From positions 1 through 11,888 of the forward strand of contig USKV01000023.1 of the NCBI GenBank assembly GCA_900555355.1: a DNA stretch of 11,888 bases, given 5' to 3'. The notes beneath the pieces are model-generated. The model ran no database searches, was not told the DNA's origin, and saw only the letters and a list, made by a program, of their open reading frames with translations. The stretch is from an uncultured Collinsella sp. (lineage in GTDB: Bacteria; Actinomycetota; Coriobacteriia; Coriobacteriales; Coriobacteriaceae). Each line of letters starts with the position of its first letter. Position 1 is the first letter of the stretch. Both the position numbers and the translations under genes were made by a program. Positions 1 through 5,862 of the stretch are shown here, piece after piece.

Positions 1-497
1 GCAAAATGCTCCGAGGCCTCGACGGAACGCTCGTCAAAATCGGTCATATATACATCGGCGATCTGCGGCTTGATCTTGATAGGAGCCATCAACAGAATGC
101 GCGGACAAGGCGCAGCGTCGGTCCATGGAAACGCTCGGACGCCGCGAATCAGCGCCATGGCACCGCGGGCAATATCAGAAGCTGTCACGTTAAAGACCGT
201 CTTACAGTCGTTGGTGCCCAGCATGATCACGATCGCATCCAGCGGCTTATGGGCCTCGAGCAGCATCGGCAGTGCGCGGATGCCGTTAAGATTGGTGTTC
301 AGATGGCACATGTCGTCGCGTACCGTCGTGCGGCCGTTGAGGCCTTCTTCAATTACATGCCAGCCCTCGCCTAAGTCACGTTGGGCCACGCCGCACCAGC
401 GCACATCCTGCGCATAGCGCACCGCGGTGCCATCGCGCATACCAGCCGGATCATAGCCATAGGTATTGCTGTCACCAAAGCACAGAACGTTTTTCAT
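1..497 (-). CDS. SGNH/GDSL-type hydrolase (esterase/acylhydrolase), 3' end outside window
   Basis: This gene starts with ATG at 497 and reads open to the left edge, giving 165 visible residues with no stop, so its C-terminus is missing. The N-terminus carries the GDSL block with the nucleophile serine, FGDSNTYG (residues 7-14, Ser10). It is followed by the block II glycine region EEGLNGRTT (50-58) and the block III oxyanion motif MLGTND (92-97). The C-terminal Asp-x-x-His block that completes the triad would lie beyond the edge. Members hydrolyse ester or thioester bonds in lipids, acetylated sugars or aryl esters; the substrate cannot be read from this fragment. There is no signal peptide, so it is probably cytoplasmic. 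A GAGGGG-like ribosome binding site lies just upstream. The terminator of the preceding gene (517-548) means it probably has its own promoter. Confidence 0.9.
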   Translation of the reverse strand, partial: MKNVLCFGDSNTYGYDPAGMRDGTAVRYAQDVRWCGVAQRDLGEGWHVIEEGLNGRTTVRDDMCHLNTNLNGIRALPMLLEAHKPLDAIVIMLGTNDCKTVFNVTASDIARGAMALIRGVRAFPWTDAAPCPRILLMAPIKIKPQIADVYMTDFDERSVEASEHF

Positions 498-516
498 CGT
501 AAGCCCCTCGCTCAGT

Positions 517-548
517 AAAAAACCGACGGATGCAGCCTCTCCCGCCGG
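517..548 (-). terminator. Rho-independent terminator after the macrodomain gene
   Basis: Read on the minus strand, CCGGCGG (542-548) pairs with CCGTCGG (523-529) through one G-U wobble around a 12-nt loop, and is followed at once by six T (517-522). It sits 27 nt past the stop of the macrodomain-like gene and just before the start of the SGNH hydrolase, so it separates the two transcripts. Confidence 0.8.
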
Positions 549-575
549 CTCGACCCATCTGTCAGCACGTACCGA

Positions 576-1691
576 TTACAGGTACTTGCGCCAGTCGTCC
601 TCGTCCTCATCATCCTCGGTAGCAGCTTGGATCTGCTCGGCGGCGCGAGCTGCCGCAGCGCGAGCGGCAACCTGGGCATAGGACTCCTCGTTGCGCTCGG
701 GGAAGTTTGCCAGCACGTGCTCGAACTTGGCAAAATCCTCATCCCAGCGCGTAGAAGGCACGGCAAAGAAGACTTGCTTGACCTTAAAGTCGCCCGATGC
801 GAGCTCCTCGCGGAAGAGCTCTGCCACGGCCTCGGCGTCAAAGCCGTTGTTGTCGCAGCCCCAAGCACCCAGTACGAGCTTCTCGCGACCCAGCTCGTCG
901 CAGATGGCAAGCACAAAGCGAATGCGGTCGCGCAGGGCATCCAGCAGAGCATCGTCGCTCACGCGATACTCCTGGCGGGCGCGCTTAACGTTGGGCGCGG
1001 CGGCCACGATTACGTCGGCATAGGCGTGCACATGGTTGCGGTCGAAGCGCACCGCAGGCACCACCAGCGCACGGTTTCGGTAAAGCTCGCAGTTGATGTT
1101 GCGGCGACGGTTCTCGCCGTACCATTTGCGCTGCTTATCGAGAACGTTGTACAGATACGAATCGGCGCACAGCGTGGCCTCCTGGCCCAGATAACCCTGA
1201 ATATAGCCACCGCCCGGATTGGTGAACGAGGCAAAGGCGAGCACGGCCATGTCGCAGAACTGCGCATAGCCACGACCGTTGTCCAAGATGGCCTGCGTGG
1301 TGGAGGCATCGAGCACGGTGACCTCGGGCAGAACCGGAGCGGGCTCCTCAGCAGGCGCGGACTCAGCTTCGGCGATTTCCTCGGCAGGCTCCTCGACGGG
1401 CTCGAGCGCTGCCTCGACCTCGGCAGCCTCCGCGCCCTCGACGTCCTCGGCAACCTGTTCTTCGGTGGCCACAGCACTCTGAACCTTGGCCTTCATCGCC
1501 GAGACAAAGCCGGCAGGCATACCGTCAAACTCGCGAACACCGGCAAGCGAACGCTCGATATCCTTGGCGCACGCTTCGGACACAGTTGCCACGTGACGCT
1601 CGGCGGCCTTGGCACGGGCCTCGCGCTTGGGATTGGGCTGACCCGCTCGGTTGGACCTGCGGTTACGGTTCCTGTTGTCGACGTCTGCCAT
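576..1691 (-). CDS. Macrodomain-like protein of the microbial PARG / TIGR02452 family, with altered catalytic motif
   Basis: The protein has 371 residues. Family members are macrodomain-fold poly(ADP-ribose) glycohydrolase-like proteins that act on ADP-ribose attached to proteins or nucleic acids. Residues 1-65 are basic and match the helical lead-in of the family (REARAKAAERHVATV). Residues 75-122 are a Glu/Ala/Pro-rich low-complexity insert that makes the protein about 100 residues longer than usual. The macrodomain core runs from about 124 to 312, with VTVLDAST, the TNPGGG loop (158-162), a motif QEATLC (170-175) where the family normally has QEE, and LVLGAWGCDNNGFD (272-285). The C-terminus (350-371) is acidic. 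The second Glu of QEE, the catalytic residue in studied bacterial PARGs, is Ala172 here. A GAAAGGTGA ribosome binding site precedes the ATG. Family membership is firm; activity is uncertain. Confidence 0.87.
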   Translation of the reverse strand: MADVDNRNRNRRSNRAGQPNPKREARAKAAERHVATVSEACAKDIERSLAGVREFDGMPAGFVSAMKAKVQSAVATEEQVAEDVEGAEAAEVEAALEPVEEPAEEIAEAESAPAEEPAPVLPEVTVLDASTTQAILDNGRGYAQFCDMAVLAFASFTNPGGGYIQGYLGQEATLCADSYLYNVLDKQRKWYGENRRRNINCELYRNRALVVPAVRFDRNHVHAYADVIVAAAPNVKRARQEYRVSDDALLDALRDRIRFVLAICDELGREKLVLGAWGCDNNGFDAEAVAELFREELASGDFKVKQVFFAVPSTRWDEDFAKFEHVLANFPERNEESYAQVAARAAAARAAEQIQAATEDDEDEDDWRKYL

Positions 1692-1757
1692 ACGTGGTCA
1701 CCTTTCTCGGTCTCTGCCGCTATCGGCTTTTCCCATCCATGATACCCCGCCGCGTAC

Positions 1758-1786
1758 AAAAAAGACGGCCCCGAAGGACCGCCTTT
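1758..1786 (-). terminator. Rho-independent terminator after the Bax inhibitor-1 gene
   Basis: On the minus strand, GGCGGTCC (1776-1783) pairs with GGGCCGTC (1764-1771), with two G-U wobbles, closing a C(UUCG)G tetraloop, a very stable loop type. The stem is extended by A-T pairs and followed by six T (1758-1763). It lies 43 nt beyond the stop of the Bax-inhibitor gene and 66 nt before the start of the macrodomain gene, so the latter needs its own promoter in the short gap; no convincing -35/-10 pair was found there. Confidence 0.85.
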
Positions 1787-1829
1787 CGCATCGATTTGCA
1801 CGCACGGCAAGCACCGCCGCAATTCGCCA

Positions 1830-2525
1830 CTAGTCGCGACGACCGAGAATGCTCAGGATGCGCAGGAACACGTTGATAATGTCCACGAACAGGTTGGACG
1901 CCATGAGCACCGCATTGGGCAGCGTGGGCGGCACCGTCGTGGCAACATAGGTGTCGTAGCCAATAAACCCGGCGAACACCACGATCACGATCAGATCGGT
2001 GATGGACTGCGAGACGCCCATGAACATCAGCACGATCTCAACCAGAATAGTAGCGAGCAGAATGCCAAAACCGATGCCATATACGCGCTGGAAAAACTTG
2101 GGGAACGTCACGCCCAAGGCGCCAAAGACAAAGGTGATGGCGGCCGTGGCGATAAAGGCAGTGTTGATAGTGGGCAGGTCATAGTTGGCAAGGCCAAACG
2201 ACGCGGTCAGGCCAAAGGTGCTCGCAAAGATCACGTAACCCACGAGCGACAGGCCCACGGACTGCTTGCCCGCAGCAGCCGACATCATGACGATACCGAC
2301 AATAGTCAGGATAAACGATCCAAAGACCAGCGGCAAAGCGGCGCCGCTCATCATCATGCGCGCAAACGACATGGTGCTCGTAAAGTAAGCACCGACGCCC
2401 ATGGCGCAAAAGCCCAAAAAGATCAGGGCAGACATGACAAGGTTGTACGCGCGCGGCGACATCTCCTTGGCGCGACTTGCGCCGGTCTCGATGGGGCCGT
2501 TCTGATAGCCCTGGATATCGTTCAT
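1830..2525 (-). CDS. Bax inhibitor-1/YccA family membrane protein (TMBIM-like)
   Basis: The protein has 231 residues and about seven membrane-spanning segments, starting near residue 29 after a short polar N-terminus; it lies in the cytoplasmic membrane. The family (Pfam Bax1-I) includes B. subtilis YetJ, a pH-sensitive calcium leak channel, and E. coli YccA, which modulates FtsH. The C-terminal signature is clear: FIGYDTY (187-193) and NLFVDIINVFLRILSILGRR (211-230). Asp191 and Asp215 are 24 residues apart, the same spacing as the YetJ pH-sensor pair Asp171-Asp195, so channel-like gating is plausible. A GAAAGGA ribosome binding site (2533-2539) lies 7 nt before ATG. A TACAAT -10-like sequence at 2586-2591 could start a transcript of its own, but no good -35 is present. 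Its terminator is at 1758-1786. Confidence 0.92.
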   Translation of the reverse strand: MNDIQGYQNGPIETGASRAKEMSPRAYNLVMSALIFLGFCAMGVGAYFTSTMSFARMMMSGAALPLVFGSFILTIVGIVMMSAAAGKQSVGLSLVGYVIFASTFGLTASFGLANYDLPTINTAFIATAAITFVFGALGVTFPKFFQRVYGIGFGILLATILVEIVLMFMGVSQSITDLIVIVVFAGFIGYDTYVATTVPPTLPNAVLMASNLFVDIINVFLRILSILGRRD

Positions 2526-2540
2526 AGGTTCGTCCTTTCA

Positions 2541-2561
2541 AAAAGTGCCGTGAAAGACGGC
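2541..2561 (-). terminator. Possible weak terminator or leader hairpin before the Bax inhibitor gene
   Basis: On the minus strand GCCGT-CTTTC-ACGGC (2547-2561) forms a perfect five-pair stem followed by ACTTTTTG. It lies 48 nt past the stop of the small gene at 2610 and directly upstream of the Bax-inhibitor ribosome binding site. It could end the small gene's transcript or act as a leader hairpin of the next gene. The stem is short, so this is tentative. Confidence 0.4.
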
Positions 2562-2609
2562 GCAGCAGGTGACAAGATTCCTGTCATTGTACCCGAATGC
2601 CGTACGTCC

Positions 2610-2948
2610 TTACCCACGGCGCTCGCCCTCGAGCGTACGGTCGAATGCCCACACCCACCAACGCATCAGATGGGCCTGCGAACCATCTGGTCGTTCGCGC
2701 GTCTGGTCCTCCAGATACAACTCGGTCGCGTGCCCGCCAAAACGCACCTTATATGTTGCCGTACGGATGCCGTGGACCATCAGGCCAAACCCAGTGGTCG
2801 AGATAATTTCGTCGATCGTAAAACAACGGCCGTCGACCCAGCAGACGGTGACCGGCACGACCTGTCCGCCCGCGAGGATGCGAGCCACGACGTCCACATA
2901 CTGCTTGTGCACGCGCCGAGTTTTGCCGTCTGTCTGTCGATATTCCAT
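2610..2948 (-). CDS. Small hypothetical protein under a predicted SOS-type promoter
   Basis: The chosen product has 112 residues starting MEYRQTDGK. The frame stays open for 29 more codons upstream, but those residues (MRTRVRAPTPQ...) look non-coding and contain the predicted promoter and LexA box, so ATG at 2948 is preferred. I do not recognise the protein with certainty. It appears to be a small beta-rich domain: VVPVTVCWVDGRCFTIDEI (30-48), a turn, ATYKVRFGG...ELYLED (64-81) and a Trp-rich end RWWVWAFDRT (96-105). The pattern 'polar strand, W-x-DG-R-x-F/Y, YxVR, ELY, W' resembles DUF6504-type proteins that often sit beside Y-family DNA polymerase genes. This is a resemblance by eye, not a match. 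The predicted SOS control would fit a role in DNA damage tolerance. No polymerase gene is visible nearby. Confidence 0.7.
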   Translation of the reverse strand: MEYRQTDGKTRRVHKQYVDVVARILAGGQVVPVTVCWVDGRCFTIDEIISTTGFGLMVHGIRTATYKVRFGGHATELYLEDQTRERPDGSQAHLMRWWVWAFDRTLEGERRG

Positions 2949-2955
2949 GCCCTCT

Positions 2956-2985
2956 ATTATCGAACGCATGTTTGCATGTTGTAAA
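2956..2985 (-). promoter_or_regulatory. Promoter of the small gene, nearly leaderless
   Basis: On the minus strand, TTTACA (2980-2985) and GATAAT (2956-2961) are separated by 18 nt, a good match to a housekeeping sigma-factor promoter. The start of transcription expected about 7 nt after the -10 falls at or one base before the ATG at 2948. The mRNA would then be leaderless, a common arrangement in actinobacteria, which explains why no properly spaced ribosome binding site precedes this ATG. The spacer contains a LexA-like palindrome. Confidence 0.6.
2961..2974. promoter_or_regulatory. LexA (SOS) box in the promoter spacer
   Basis: The sequence CGAAC-GCAT-GTTTG is the Gram-positive/actinobacterial SOS box CGAAC-N4-GTTCG with a single change (T for C in the right arm), and it fits the R-N-R-Y spacer rule and the pyrimidine tolerance described for Bacillus. 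It lies between the -35 and -10 of the small gene, overlapping the -10 by one base, where a bound LexA would block RNA polymerase. The PiT gene on the other strand begins 224 nt away and is unlikely to be its target. Confidence 0.6.
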
Positions 2986-3136
2986 GCGAACAGACTGTGG
3001 TTTTGGGGTGTTGGGGCGCGCACGCGTGTCCTCATGGCGTGTTAGCAAAAAGAATACCCGCGGTCAACAGGGCTAATATTCAATTTTAGTGCCAAAAAAT
3101 TCACTTCTCCCATCAGAACTCAGTAAAGAAACCCGC

Positions 3137-3168
3137 AGGAGGTGATACGATTTATCATGTTTTTGTAA
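3137..3168 (+). promoter_or_regulatory. Perfect Shine-Dalgarno with three-codon mini-ORF in the PiT leader
   Basis: AGGAGGTGAT (3137-3146) is fully complementary to the conserved 3' end of 16S rRNA. Ten nt later comes ATG TTT TTG TAA (3157-3168), a complete Met-Phe-Leu mini-ORF in the same frame as the PiT gene and closed 30 nt before its start. The strongest ribosome binding site in the leader thus serves a three-codon ORF, while the PiT start has only a weak GAGAAAG. This may be a translational control element or a relic of an older start. Confidence 0.45.
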
Positions 3169-3198
3169 CGTGTCTGCAAACTTCGAGAAAGCCCATAT

Positions 3199-4248
3199 AT
3201 GGACGTAACGTTCTCAACCTTCCTCGGCCAAATTGTGTCGAACCCAGTCCTTGCCGTCACCGTGATTCTCGCGCTCGGCGCCATCTTCGTCAACGGATGG
3301 ACCGACGCGCCCAACGCCATCGCGACCTGCGTCACTACGCGTTGCATGCCCGCCCGCGCCGCCATTCTCATGAGCGCCGCATTCAACTTCTTGGGTGTGC
3401 TCATCATGACGCACTTTAACGCGAGCGTCGCCAACACCATCTCACATATCGTCGACTTTGGCGGAAACAGCACCATGGCGCTCGCCTGCCTATGCGCGGC
3501 GCTGTTCTCCATCGTCGTCTACGGCGCCACAGCGTCGCGTTTTGGCATCCCCACCTCGCAAAGCCACAGCCTTATCGCCGGCCTGACCGGTGCCGCCATC
3601 GCCCTCGGCGGTGCGAGCAGCGTCAACGTCCACGAGTGGATGAAGGTCATCTACGGTCTGGCGCTCTCCATCGGCCTGGGCTTTGTCATGGGCTGGGTCC
3701 TGTGCAAGCTCGTCTCGATTCTTTTCGCCGCCGCCAACAGGCGACGTGCCAATGTCTTCTTTAAATACGCTCAGATCGCGAGCGCTGCGGCCATGAGCTT
3801 TATGCACGGCGCGCAGGATGGACAGAAGTTCATCGGCGTGCTCTTTTTAGGCGTGGCCTTTGCCAGCGGCCAGACGAGCGTCGGCGATGCCGGCATTCCC
3901 ATCTGGATTATGCTGCTGTGCTCGGCCACCATGGGTATCGGCACCAGCGTGGGCGGCGAGCGCATCATCAAGTCCGTCGGCCAGAGCATGGTCAAGCTCG
4001 AGAAGTATCAGGGCTTCTCCGCCGACCTCGCAGGCGCCGCGAATCTGCTGCTTGCCACCCTTACCGGTATCCCCGTGTCCTCCACCCACATCAAGACCTG
4101 CGCCATCATGGGCGTCGGTGCCGTCAAGCGCCTTTCGGCCATCAACTTCGGCGTGGTCAAGGACATGATGTTCACCTGGTTCTTCACCTTCCCCGCCTGC
4201 GGACTCATCAGCTTTGTCATGGCCAAGCTGTTCATGATGTTCATCTAG
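3199..4248 (+). CDS. pit: PiT-family inorganic phosphate transporter
   Basis: The protein has 349 residues and about ten hydrophobic segments. PiT carriers import phosphate, usually as a metal-phosphate complex, in symport with cations across the cytoplasmic membrane. The two-fold PiT repeat is visible: NGWTDAPNAIAT (32-43) and the matching C-half HGAQDGQKF (203-211), plus PTSQSHS (118-124) and its partner IPVSSTH (291-297). The length suits the short bacterial form. The start at ATG 3199 follows from an in-frame stop at 3166-3168 and the N-terminal alignment; its ribosome binding site, GAGAAAG at 3185-3191, is weak. The DUF47 gene follows after 67 nt, the usual pairing. I found no convincing Pho box upstream. 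Confidence 0.95.
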   Translation: MDVTFSTFLGQIVSNPVLAVTVILALGAIFVNGWTDAPNAIATCVTTRCMPARAAILMSAAFNFLGVLIMTHFNASVANTISHIVDFGGNSTMALACLCAALFSIVVYGATASRFGIPTSQSHSLIAGLTGAAIALGGASSVNVHEWMKVIYGLALSIGLGFVMGWVLCKLVSILFAAANRRRANVFFKYAQIASAAAMSFMHGAQDGQKFIGVLFLGVAFASGQTSVGDAGIPIWIMLLCSATMGIGTSVGGERIIKSVGQSMVKLEKYQGFSADLAGAANLLLATLTGIPVSSTHIKTCAIMGVGAVKRLSAINFGVVKDMMFTWFFTFPACGLISFVMAKLFMMFI

Positions 4249-4315
4249 TCAAACCGAGCGTCCATCCGGACCGTTATACTTCGCCCACCCGTCTTCGCCT
4301 CGAAAGGACCCACCC

Positions 4316-4939
4316 ATGGCAAAGAAACCCGATTCGTTCTACTTTGACAACTACGTCGCCTGCGCCGACCTTGCCGTCCAGGCCGCTGAGCTGCTCACCA
4401 AGATTTTCGAGAACTTCGATCCCGCAAAGATTCACGATATGCTCAACAAGATGCACGCGATCGAGCATGCGGCCGACAAGAAGCACCATGAGCTTGAGGA
4501 CGCTCTGCTCACGGCCTTTATCACCCCGCTTGAGCGCGAGGACCTGGACCTGATGAGCTGCTCGCTCGACACCGTGCTCGACCGTATCGAGGGCGTCGTG
4601 CAGCGCGTCTACTTCACCAACATCCAGAGCATCCATCCCGACGCCATCGTCATCGCCCACAAGGTGACTGACGCCTGCCGCGCCATGAAAGACCTGATGG
4701 TCGAGCTGCCCAACTACTGCAAGTCCAAGACCCTGCGCGAACTCGTCATCCAGATCAACACGATCGAGTCCGAGGCCGACGAGCTCTACATCAACGCTAT
4801 GCGCAACCTGCACGTCAACGGCAAGGACCCGCTCGAGGTCATCGCCTGGCGTGACGTATACGCCTTCCTGGAGTACTGCGCTGACTGCTGTGAGAATGTG
4901 GCCGATGTTGTGGATTCGATTGTCATGAAGAACAGTTAA
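4316..4939 (+). CDS. DUF47 family PhoU-like protein, PiT accessory
   Basis: The protein has 207 residues and is almost entirely helical, as expected for the PhoU-like DUF47 fold. Genes of this family normally lie beside pit genes, and the products are thought to regulate PiT transport or bind metal-phosphate at the inner face of the membrane. EXXXD metal-ligand motifs are intact: EHAAD (49-53), ESEAD (150-154) and ENVAD (192-196 region), with DTVLD in the first half. Family signatures FITPLEREDLDLM and WRDVYAFLE are clear. A GAAAGGA ribosome binding site (4302-4308) lies 7 nt before ATG. It is probably co-transcribed with the PiT gene; a TATACT -10-like sequence at 4275-4280 has no good -35 partner. 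No terminator with a T-tract follows, only the long hairpin at 4960-5043. Confidence 0.92.
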   Translation: MAKKPDSFYFDNYVACADLAVQAAELLTKIFENFDPAKIHDMLNKMHAIEHAADKKHHELEDALLTAFITPLEREDLDLMSCSLDTVLDRIEGVVQRVYFTNIQSIHPDAIVIAHKVTDACRAMKDLMVELPNYCKSKTLRELVIQINTIESEADELYINAMRNLHVNGKDPLEVIAWRDVYAFLEYCADCCENVADVVDSIVMKNS

Positions 4940-4959
4940 TTGGGGGTACGTGTCCCGGC

Positions 4960-5043
4960 GGCGAAGGGCCGGCCACGGTTTGCTTTCTCACTCCGGCTGC
5001 GTAGCAGAGTCGTTCGAAAGTAAACAGGTGTCGGCCCTTCGCC
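4960..5043. repeat. 84-nt long hairpin / palindromic intergenic element
   Basis: The outer arms GGCGAAGGGCCG (4960-4971) and CGGCCCTTCGCC (5032-5043) are perfect complements. The stem continues inwards through GTTTGCTTTC (4978-4987) against GAAAGTAAAC (5016-5025, one G-U), then ACTC/GAGT (4990-4993 with 5007-5010) and GCT/AGC around a GCGT loop (4999-5002). Nearly the whole element folds into one rod. No T-tract follows on either strand, so it is not a classical terminator. It may be a dispersed palindromic repeat, a small structured RNA, or an RNA-stabilising 3' end for the PiT-DUF47 transcript. Short ORFs through it look spurious. Confidence 0.75.
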
Positions 5044-5063
5044 TTACGTATCACCATTGGAAC

Positions 5064-5189
5064 TTTGGCTGATAGTTTTAGCGCAATGGGGGGTTTGGCT
5101 GAAGGGACCTTTGGTACCCGTTCGGACACTTTGGCCCTTGATGAGCGTTTGGCTGATTGCTGCTTTGGGTACTCTTTGGGTTACTTTGG
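5064..5189 (+). repeat. TTTGG-rich tract upstream of the nitroreductase gene
   Basis: Eight copies of TTTGG occur within 126 nt (starting at 5064, 5094, 5110, 5130, 5148, 5164, 5175, 5185). Three of them extend to TTTGGCTGA (5064, 5094, 5148) and the last three to CTTTGGG. Spacing shrinks from 30 to 10 nt towards the gene. The tract is rich in T and G and poor in C and A on this strand, unlike the surrounding genome. No convincing coding frame runs through it. It may be a decayed tandem array, a set of regulator binding sites, or simply biased sequence. Confidence 0.5.
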
Positions 5190-5222
5190 GTTTGTTTGAT
5201 TTTTAATTGTTGGAGGGCTTGT

Positions 5223-5753
5223 ATGTCGTATATTGATCTGGCTCGGTCTCGGTATTCTTGTCGTTTGTTTGAGGACCGTCCTGTGGAGCAAGCTGTGGTG
5301 GATGCCATTGTTGAGGCTGGGCGGATTGCTCCTTCTGCTTGCAATAACCATCCAACCCGTGTGATGGTGTTGGATACGCCTGAGCTTCTGGAGAAGGCAG
5401 CTGCTTGTCAGCCTCGGTTTGCTCGTGATGAGTCTATCTTTGGCGCTCCGCTTGTCTTCCTTATTTGCAGCGTTACCGGTGATGCTTGGGTGCGCCCGTA
5501 TGACCAGATGAATTCTAGTGAAATCGACACCTCAATCGTGTGTGATCAGATGATGATGGAGGCCACCGAGCAGGGCCTGGGAACGTGCTGGGTATGCCAT
5601 TTTAAGCCTGAGGTGGCGCAGGAGCAGTTCAATCTGCCCAAGGGCGTCTATCCCTATCACATGCTCGTCTGTGGATATCCTGCCGACCACATCGCCGATC
5701 CCGAGCATCGCGAGGCCCGTACCATTCCCCTCTCCGACTTCCTCCTCAAGTAG
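5223..5753 (+). CDS. Nitroreductase family protein (FMN-dependent oxidoreductase)
   Basis: The protein has 176 residues, typical of the short nitroreductase-fold enzymes. These bind FMN and use NAD(P)H to reduce nitro compounds, quinones or other electron-poor substrates; the natural substrate is unknown. The N-terminal FMN-binding signature is clear: ARSRYSCRLFEDRPV (7-21), then AGRIAPSACNNHP (32-44). The C-half has the GLGTCWVCHF stretch and LVCGYPAD. ATG 5223 is chosen because GGAGGG (5212-5217) lies correctly before it and the family begins here; an in-frame TTG at 5157 would add 22 unlike residues. The first half uses mainly T-ended codons and the last quarter mainly C-ended ones. It has its own terminator (5801-5837) and lies alone between the DUF47 gene and the convergent divIVA. 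Confidence 0.9.
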   Translation: MSYIDLARSRYSCRLFEDRPVEQAVVDAIVEAGRIAPSACNNHPTRVMVLDTPELLEKAAACQPRFARDESIFGAPLVFLICSVTGDAWVRPYDQMNSSEIDTSIVCDQMMMEATEQGLGTCWVCHFKPEVAQEQFNLPKGVYPYHMLVCGYPADHIADPEHREARTIPLSDFLLK

Positions 5754-5779
5754 GTTTTGGGACATGCCTTAAAACCTAC
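5750..5779. repeat. 9-bp inverted repeat overlapping the nitroreductase stop codon
   Basis: GTAGGTTTT (5750-5758) and AAAACCTAC (5771-5779) are perfect complements around a 12-nt loop. The left arm begins on the last base before the TAG stop. No T-tract follows, and the true terminator is 22 nt downstream, so this is a secondary 3' hairpin of unknown role. Confidence 0.6.
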
Positions 5780-5800
5780 CCTTGACCGCTCACCCGTTCG

Positions 5801-5837
5801 CCGAGTTCTGCGCCATTATGTGCAGGGCTCGGTTTTT
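5801..5837 (+). terminator. Rho-independent terminator of the nitroreductase gene
   Basis: CCGAGTTCTGCGC (5801-5813) pairs with GTGCAGGGCTCGG (5820-5832) along 13 positions, with three G-U wobbles, around a CATTAT loop, followed by TTTTT (5833-5837). It lies 47 nt past the stop of the nitroreductase gene. Confidence 0.88.
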
Positions 5838-5862
5838 ATGTTACGCACTCCGGCACAGTCAT

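Noticed and set aside
627..1742. 371-residue open frame on the plus strand across the macrodomain gene
   Set aside because: It is the antisense shadow of a gene with clear family motifs. In GC-rich DNA such frames stay open by codon bias; its product has no recognisable domain and no good ribosome binding site.
2949..3035. Upstream 29-codon extension of the small minus-strand gene
   Set aside because: It contains the predicted -35, -10 and LexA box, and its residues look non-coding; no ribosome binding site precedes the upstream ATG codons.
3049..3136. Pho box upstream of the PiT gene
   Set aside because: TTCACTTCTCC resembles a half-site only; no second direct repeat at the proper spacing was found.
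4960..5043. Long hairpin as a rho-independent terminator or a tRNA-like gene
   Set aside because: No T-tract follows on either strand, and the fold is a single rod with no cloverleaf arms or T-loop sequence.
4923..5129. 68-residue minus-strand frame through the long hairpin
   Set aside because: It runs through both arms of the palindrome and the TTTGG tract and has no supporting motif or ribosome binding site; any similar database entries would probably be spurious ORFs in copies of the same element.
5157..5222. Upstream TTG start adding 22 residues to the nitroreductase
   Set aside because: The extra residues are not part of the family N-terminus, and the GGAGGG site serves ATG 5223.
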